A stretch of DNA of 64,000 nt from Heterobilharzia americana (taxonomy: Eukaryota; Platyhelminthes; Trematoda; Strigeidida; Schistosomatidae): assembly GCA_944470555.2 (NCBI GenBank), contig OX104130.1:48269491-48333490 (forward strand), in the 5' to 3' direction. This document shows positions 56,101-64,000 of the stretch, one piece after another (within the stretch, counting starts at the first letter, position 1; every line of letters starts with the position of its first letter). Made by a program: the position numbers and the translations under genes. The notes under the pieces are model-generated. The model did not search any database. It was not told where the DNA came from and saw only the letters and a list, made by a program, of their open reading frames with translations.

Positions 56101-56455
56101 GCTGAAGATCAGATGGCCAGAATGATAAGAATGAGCAACAAGGAACTCTGGGAACGAACCAACCAAGAACCTATCACGCAACAAATATGCAGGAAGAAGT
56201 GGAGATGGATTGTCCATGCACTGAGAAGGCCGACTGAGGACATCACGCGCCAGGCCAGTTGCTCGAGTGGAATCCCCATGGGAAGCGACGAGCTGGTCGT
56301 CCGAGGGTTACATGGAGGAGGTCGTGCGAGGAGGAAATGAGAGGTTGTGGGCTGTCGTGGGACCAGGTCCAAAAGATCTCAGAGAACAGAGGTCACTGGA
56401 GGCGTGCTACTGAAGCCCTATGTTCCACTAGGAACCCAAGGGACTAATAATAATA
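53192..56455 (+). mobile_element. RTE-like family B (SR2-type), near full length, frame-broken
   Basis: Most complete copy in the window. 5' UTR from CGCCTGGTTAACTAG. Endonuclease: VNVGTWNVRTMFEPSKAAQI, YHIEVLGICESRWNG, IQCYAPTNNAEQEKK, ILMGDMNAKLGGDNTGRE, IDFISISRKWRRSLLN, GADVGSHHSL. RT: KLLKCGKAAGPDGIPPEALR, DWKKGYLVKLPKKGDLSACK, NWRGITLLSTPSKILSRIIL, EQAGFRKYKSCADQIATLR, LNFIDFEKAFDSVDREVIW, VKQGCLLSPMIFLIVVDWIM, LDFADDLCLMSHKLED (FADD intact). Tail: GKRRAGRPRVTWRR and a TAATAATAATAA 3' end typical of RTE elements. At least eight frame changes, so not active as read here. Confidence 0.93.
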
Positions 56456-57789
56456 ATAAAAAAGATCCAGATCAGTGATTCAGTAGCTATTGATTGACAC
56501 TTCACAACATTGTGTCATCATATCATCTATAGGAGTATTGCACTGTAGTTATGAGAATATTCAAATCAAACGTTACACCGAACTCATAACGAATTTATTT
56601 TATAGCTGGTATCTCTTCATCATCTGTGAACAAATGCATCTGAATAACTGTTTGTGTTTCTCTGAAATGACTTTTAGGTCGGGTGAGTGTCTCATCACCC
56701 AGTTCATCCCCACGGTATCCAGGATCTTTGTCAGTTTTATTCTGTCCAGATACCAACAGTGAGATAAAGAGCTCATCGCATAGTCAACAAAGAAATAAAG
56801 AGAACATACAAATTACTCTCAGTTAAATGAAGAAATCCCAAAGTATTTTAACGCAAACCAGCAGTTCAAAGTAACCTTTCTATTGGAAAACTAAAACTTG
56901 ACACTGTGGTCATCAAATCAGCAAGGATATACAATGGGAAAAGTCATGTACGACCATGCTCATTAACGACATTGTACGGTAGTTCAGGTGAGCATAATAT
57001 AAGTGAGCGCTCACATGAACGCTCTAACCATTCTTTAAGCCTATCATATGGTAACTTAATTTGGCCTCAGCTAAAGATAGCCTTCCGATTGACTTGTAAA
57101 AATAGCTGGAGGTATAAGGCTAAGGAAAATGTTTTATTATCTATAGACGTTACTTGTATTTTGGATCAATACACTCAGTAAGATATTTCAGACTGTAATA
57201 ATGCGGCAAGATAGTTGTATGATGCGAAAACTAAGTGTTCTGTGTAAAGGAAGAATATAAACTACTGGGTTTTGGTAAGCAAAATACTTTTTATTTCCCT
57301 GTATCTTGTATGATAGTGTTTTTGAACTCTGAAGAAATGCCTTTTAATCTGTAAAGTTATCAGAAAGATGTAATCGCCCTTCTAACAACGTCTTCTTATC
57401 TTACTGGATCAATGGATTTCTCAATTTAAAAAAAACTAAATCACACTTGAAAAATAGAAAGCACCTTCAATTTCCTGCAGTAATAAAAATTCCGAGGAAT
57501 CCGACAAACTTCTAACCAGAACGTTTGCAGGTATCTAAGACATTAATTGACCTGTGATATCTTGAAAATTCAACGAACGTTTCAAAATAAGACTATTTTA
57601 TGCCATGAGTTTAAGTGGGTTATTGCTGGTAATGTCAAAAGTTAGGAAAACTAATGGTTCATATTACCAATATAACTAGAGTCAGTACTCTGTTGTATAG
57701 GTAGTCGTAGAGTAAATATCAGGATTATACATTTTGCGCTATTTTATGGTTCTGCTCTGCAAATACTCCAATTTTAGTGGTAGGAAGTG
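56456..57789 (+). other. Region with unidentified open stretches
   Basis: At 56678-56826, after CTTTTAG, a Ser-rich open stretch reads RVSVSSPSSSPRYPGSLSVL then FCPDTNSEIKSSSHSQQRN and a stop. A second frame at 56870-57181 reads SIGKLKLDTVVIKSARIYNG and SERSHERSNHSLSLSYGNLI. Both look more protein-like than their surroundings. They are in different frames and I cannot name a family. Nothing else is recognised. Confidence 0.3.
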
Positions 57790-58575
57790 AAGCAGTGTAA
57801 TCTGTCGACTATTTCACTCGGGGATTTGCATCAGCCTGAACCGTCCGACTGTTTACGAAATCTCAACTGGGATACAGAAGGCGCGCTTGGCGTTTGCCAG
57901 ATTGCGTCGTCTATGGTGGCGGTGACATATCCGATCACCAGTTGAAGAACGAGTATACTGCACTACAGTCCATTCTGTCCTGTTCTGTGGCTGAGACATG
58001 GTTGTTCGAAGTAGAAGACATGAAGCAATTACGGGGGTTTGACCATAGGTATCTTAGTTGCAATGCTCAAGTTTTGTGTAATCACTGTGTGAGCAATGTT
58101 TAAGTCATGAGAAGGTTACTAGGGAAGACTGGCAAGTAGATTGATGAAGTTGTGAACGTTAGTAGACTGAGATGGCTCCGACATATATTGTGCATGTTTA
58201 TCTACCACTTACCTTGAGGTGATATGCTGAGGGAAGTTGGATTAAGCTGGAACAAAGTTCAGGGTAACTAGAACAGAACATGGCACCAGTCAATGGCTGT
58301 TGGTCTGAACCGTTTAGGGTGATGCAGGCTAACTAGCTCCGTTCTGCAAGGCGGAAGGAAACAGTGAATGACGACTTTAGCTTCAAAGCTGATAAGCGGT
58401 CACTGTGACACAGATGTCTTCTCTCTTTGACGTTTGCACTTGCCCTTGTCTTCAAATTGTTTATTCTTTGACGCAATTTTGTCTACTTTTGTATCAGTCT
58501 TTTTCTGTCTTCCTCTTCTTTGTATACTGCTGTGAAGTGTAGCGACTTGAACAGATGTGTGCGAGGTTCTACTCT
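57790..58575 (+). mobile_element. RTE-A 3' end
   Basis: Plus-strand reading gives decayed post-RT blocks: WLRHGCSK, MKQLRGFDHRYLSCNAQVLC, NHCVSNV (compare FDHRCLRLIARIWWDHHVSN of the 30360 copy) and RLRW.RHIL. It ends with the family 3' terminal motif, GCGACTTGAACAGATGTGTG at 58546-58566. Many stops. Confidence 0.7.
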
Positions 58576-60643
58576 GATTTTGTCTGTCTGCCTGTTTATA
58601 AAAGTGCGGAGTCCCTGTAGCTTGATTAAATGAATGCAACCTTCTGCAAAAACTAACCACCATATTTCTGAAGGACAGCATGTTTATTATTTTACCGTGC
58701 CTACCCTAAACGCATGAAGTAAATTCTTTAGTTATACAGGACTAACCAATCTAAACAGACAAGATGATTGATACACTAACCTGTACTAATAAAAGTAAGT
58801 AGTAATCTTTATATGCGAATGTTTTCATTTAAAAAAATAGTGATCAGGTTGCTATGCTTGATGACCACTGTTTTGCTACTCATGATTTAACCAAGTAAAA
58901 GACGTAGCAACCAATGAGTGAGACGTGCGAGTAATAACTCTGTATCTCAGAGATGCAGAGCGAATAGTTTTAACTGCGGACAAGTAAATATATCATAGTA
59001 GAAGCGGAGAAGATAATAATGTCTTTAGTGAGTCAAGTGAGAGGATACAACAGACAGTATGAATGACTTACCTCTAACGCTTTCAATCATTGTAAAAACT
59101 CATATTTTTCTAACACTTCTTAAGTTCAGACTACCTTAGATACGACAAGATAATCAAGTACGTTTTCAGCTGAATATCTCTTTACGTAAACTGTTTTCAC
59201 AGCACAGGTTACATTAACTATACTTGCTAGGTAGTGTCAGGTTGTCATTTGCTTGGTGATGCTTAGCAATGAAATTCGGCATCCTGTTTCATCTTGGTGG
59301 GAACAGCATCACTCACATCTAGCCGACGAATCCTAAACGGCTTGAGATATTGTCGTGTAGTTAACATCTTTTCAACCGTTTCTGAGACAACTATTAAGCT
59401 TCAAATTGGAACCAGATTTTTGATCAGTGAGTCTTGGTTTACGGCAAGCTGGGTTACTTTGGTTGAGTTCTTTAAACAATTTCTCTGCCTTAGATTATTT
59501 ACATGCTAAGATACTTTGCAGATAAGCGTTTAAAATCCTAAATTCTACCAGTAGGCGAATACTTGTTCAGACCATCCAGAAGTGGGCGCTTTTATTTGGT
59601 AGACGTTTTTTAATACTAGTAAAAACGATATCTAGGATAATCTCTGATCAAATTCTAATCGAAACTCTACAATACAGCAAAGTATTTGGCTGAAATTGTT
59701 TCATCAAGTCTTTGACTTTCTGACGTTTCATCTTCATGAAGATTTAAATTGCCAACTTATTTCTAAATGCCTAGGTGTTTATTGTCAAGTGTCTAACATG
59801 AAGCCTTCAATCAGAATAACAACCAAATGCAACCTCATTTTACTCCGTACCACTTCAACTACATTTGCTACCGAGTGACAGAAAGTGTTGTTAATTTATG
59901 CCTACCTTAAAAAATATTTACCTTCTACCAGTTACTGTTTAGTAAATAAGTAGAAACTCAAGTATTTAACATTTATCGCAAAATATAAAAAAGAATGGTT
60001 CTACTTTAACACACGTTTTCTCACTACCAAATTTATTGTTTGCAATAATTTGAAATTATTAGTTTATGAATTTCTCCGCTGAACTATAATTTCATTTTGT
60101 CTGGCTTAGTAATTCTTATATTTTTACCTTTATTTTTTAGTTATTCTTTAAGGTCCCAAATGTTCGCGATAATTATTCATTCAAGGATTTATTCTTTTGC
60201 CTGCGTAAAGATAACTTAAGCAAACTACTAAATGATATCTTTGTGCTTATTACTAAGTTGAATTTACCAACATTTCCTATTGATAACATTTGATTCTTCT
60301 CCTTAAATAAACTCTCTGATGAACTCAGTTTTGAAATGTTGACAGCTTAGAGTTTCTACTTTTTAATGACTGACATTAAGCAACAAGCTTATGTCATATT
60401 TTCTCTGCTGATAACTTTTGAAAAACAAACATTGACACATTGCTAGATAAATTACGCTCAAGAATAAATTCATCATTTTCTGACTTCTCCCAGTTTAGTC
60501 ACGTTTCGAGTTAAATATCTTATTTTACTTAAGTTCATCTTTAACTTTGAATGCCTACCGACACCAACTGAGACGACTAGTCGTTGTACTTATAGCAGAC
60601 GTAATCAGAACAAGTCGCTAACACCTGTTACCTGTTCCTTCAG

Positions 60644-60724
60644 TACCATTTTTGGTCGTTCAAAGTAATAACAGTGTGGAGCAACAACTGCATGATTTGT
60701 TGGCGCAAGTGGTTGGAAAAGCAG
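60644..60724 (+). CDS. Candidate exon, unidentified protein
   Basis: After CTTCAG and before GTACAT an 81-nt open stretch reads VPFLVVQSNNSVEQQLHDLL then AQVVGKA. It ends with one nucleotide of the next codon, which fits the start of the candidate exon at 61012. The composition is that of a helical protein. No family recognised. Confidence 0.35.
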
Positions 60725-61011
60725 GTACATCTGTTTTTCATTTGGGTATCTTCTTATTTTAGAACTGAACTTAGCACCTTAATAAGCATCATAGTAATAG
60801 TAAACTGACCCTGGTTTCAAAGATAATTTCACGGAGGAAGACTTGAAGTGACAACAAATTGTTTCGAACATACTAAGGTAGCTTAAGCTTCCTAATTGCT
60901 AAGAGCTCGACAAATATGAGGATTCTTTCCTGATACGTCTTATAAATAGGTTAAGAGAATGTAGAACATCAATCCATTGACCTCTTTGAATGAAATGTGT
61001 TGCTGTCGAAG

Positions 61012-61129
61012 CGCTAGAGCGTTTACTTTTAAATTTCATGGGTTCAGATGATTTGAGTTACTTTCGAAGCCCTTTGGAATATGCTCCGAAGCTCTTACTT
61101 TCATGGATCTATGACTCCTACCTATATAG
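61012..61129 (+). CDS. Candidate exon, unidentified protein
   Basis: Reads ALERLLLNFMGSDDLSYFRS then PLEYAPKLLLSWIYDSYLY, ending at AG|GTATCA. It joins in phase to the candidate at 60644-60724. The acceptor (GCTGTCGAAG) has a poor pyrimidine tract, so the left edge is uncertain. Family unknown. Confidence 0.35.
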
Positions 61130-61149
61130 GTATCACCAAAAGTATATTG

Positions 61150-62530
<1,381 letters not shown>

Positions 62531-64000
62531 CTGGTTAAAAATTTATTTCCTTGAGATCATTGGTCTGATTTTGAAATATCTTATGTAGACTATAGACTGT
62601 ATGCAGCTGAAGAGTATTTTTGAAGTGAAATGATATCATTTCATCCTAAAAATTTATTTCTTCCTGCTTTATCCAGACATAACGTGGAATCTAACTGGAT
62701 GACATTATTTCCAGTGTATAAATGTAGAGTAATTTTTCCTAGACTGACTTGCCGACATCCCTAACTTTCTGGTTGCAAAACTGGTGTACATCTCTATGAA
62801 TATTCGACCAGGAAATGAATTTTTAAAAGAATACGATACACCTTGTGTTAACGAACAGTGAAAACAAAATATCTAATTTGTTAGAAATATATATATATAT
62901 ATATCATACACTTTACTTGTGATTCTAAAAATCTGATGGAATCAAAAATTCTGCAGTTGATTTCAGCAAAATCTTAAATATTATTTTCATTCTTTGGTTA
63001 ATTTTTTCTACTTCCTTCAGTAATATCCGTGAATTATTTACATTGGTTTGATATGTCCTTATTCTATCGATTTGATGACTGATTATAGATTCCTCTAGTA
63101 TACAATCATCTTGTTGTACACAGACTGGTTGTGTAAATCTGAATTGAGCTGCACTGACAAAATACGATTTATGTTTTAGTAAACATTTTGTATAGGACAG
63201 GATGAGACTCTTAGGAAAAAAGGTAAAAATATCACTTTGATAAATGCGTATTTAGAATATTGCTTGATCCAAGAAAAATAGTTATTAGGACTCGTATGTT
63301 AACTTTAAGTAACTTTTGTGTAAGCTACATTGTTCTTATTTATCAACTAGTATGCACTTATGTGAAGACTTAATCGTTTACCGTTTAATGAATCGATGCT
63401 ACTTTACTCGTAAAAGATTATCAAGGTTCATTTTAAATATGAAAAATGAAAATATAAGGATTCACCTTTTAAATCTGTTGAATCTTCTCATAATGGTTAA
63501 CAAAGTGCACCGAAGTTCCATAGTGCCTAGCACAAAGGTCATATTCAGCACTTGGTAGTCTGATTCGGACAGCATTTCGGTATAGGCAGTTATACTGTTT
63601 ACCGTCGAGTTACCAATTCGCAAGCATTGATTTGTTCAAAAGTAGGTTATTACTGTGAATTTATTCATTCGCAACGCCTTGACATTGGCATAAGACAGTA
63701 ACCACTTCCATTTATAATTGCTAGTTAGTATGAATCTCTACGACTTTTAAGATAGGATTCGTGGGTTCTAAGTTTCACAAAGACAATGTTAGCATCTTTT
63801 CATATTTGAGAATCTCTATACTCTTATATCACAATGATTATCTTTTGGTTTTGTTGGTAGGAATTTGACCACATTCCTCGTCTATGAGCTATCCCTTACC
63901 ACAACTTTCTGTTTCAGCCCAGTAATGTTTACTTCGATAAATTAGACTAATCAATAATTAGTGGACTCAAGTTGGCGTTTTGAAGGAATTCAAGGATATA
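62531..64000. other. AT-rich end of window
   Basis: No gene or element recognised. A short TA run is at 62887-62904. The open stretch at 63345-63558 (HLCEDLIVYRLMNRCYFTRK then TAG) has no known family and may be chance. Confidence 0.4.

Larger units (their letters stand above)
58576..61149 (+). other. AT-rich region with two candidate exons near its end
   Basis: 58576-60640 shows no gene or repeat I recognise. Candidate exons at 60644-60724 and 61012-61129 follow. The latter ends just before the RTE-B fragment. Confidence 0.4.

Noticed and set aside
58400..58681. 93-aa basic minus-strand ORF (RRGRQKKTDTKVDKIASKNK)
   Set aside because: It is the complement of the RTE-A 3' end and flank; the same stretch recurs beside the other RTE-A 3' ends.

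Overview
This is a 64 kb piece of an AT-rich, intron-rich, retrotransposon-dense metazoan genome. The mix of CR1-like non-LTR elements (SR1-type), at least two RTE-like endonuclease/reverse-transcriptase families (SR2-type), a 40-nt first intron and long later introns fits a schistosome or close trematode. Genus is inferred from protein-level familiarity; no species call is possible.

Two host genes are well supported. (1) COASY, bifunctional coenzyme A synthase, lies on the + strand at 3168-16063 in seven exons. They splice in phase to 564 codons and carry the N-terminal region, the phosphopantetheine adenylyltransferase (PPAT) domain and the dephospho-CoA kinase (DPCK) domain. (2) ATG9, the autophagy lipid scramblase, lies on the - strand in two coding exons, 36548-36727 and 19532-22633 (1093 aa), split by a 13.9 kb intron packed with mobile DNA. 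The two genes converge. A third host gene, on the + strand and resembling class-V (PLP) aminotransferases, is seen as scattered exons (46846-46976, 51077-51325) with reading-frame breaks. Further candidate exons (43149, 45747, 52275, 56678, 60644, 61012) cannot be named.

The most unusual feature is a near-identical 2.66 kb duplication: 15243-17909 is repeated at 32726-35392 with a constant offset of 17483. It carries the intact last exon of COASY, its splice acceptor and the downstream 5' half of an RTE element. The copy sits inside the ATG9 intron, antisense to ATG9, and splits another RTE element between its endonuclease/linker and its RT domain. This looks like a repair or gene-conversion event seeded in shared RTE sequence and closed at microhomology.

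Layout: 1-625 RTE-B 5' end (-); 626-2320 dead CR1 (+); 2385-2645 degenerate repeat with hairpin; 3168-16063 COASY with RTE-A fragments and a (TA)n tract in its introns; 16390-17909 RTE-A 5' half (-); 19532-36727 ATG9, whose intron holds RTE-A remnants, SINE-like repeats, RTE-A RT and the COASY exon copy; 37335-37413 (TA)n; 37490-41090 CR1 (+) tail to tail with 41190-42780 CR1 (-); 42800-52350 fragmentary aminotransferase-like gene interrupted by RTE-B (47424-49175) and a probable Penelope-like piece (51590-51835); 53192-56455 near full-length RTE-B (+); 57790-58575 RTE-A 3' end (+); 61150-62530 RTE-B fragment (-) containing a 263 bp AGCC array; 62530-64000 nothing recognised. COASY and ATG9 have unrelated jobs (CoA synthesis; autophagosome membrane supply), so their closeness looks like chance neighbourhood.
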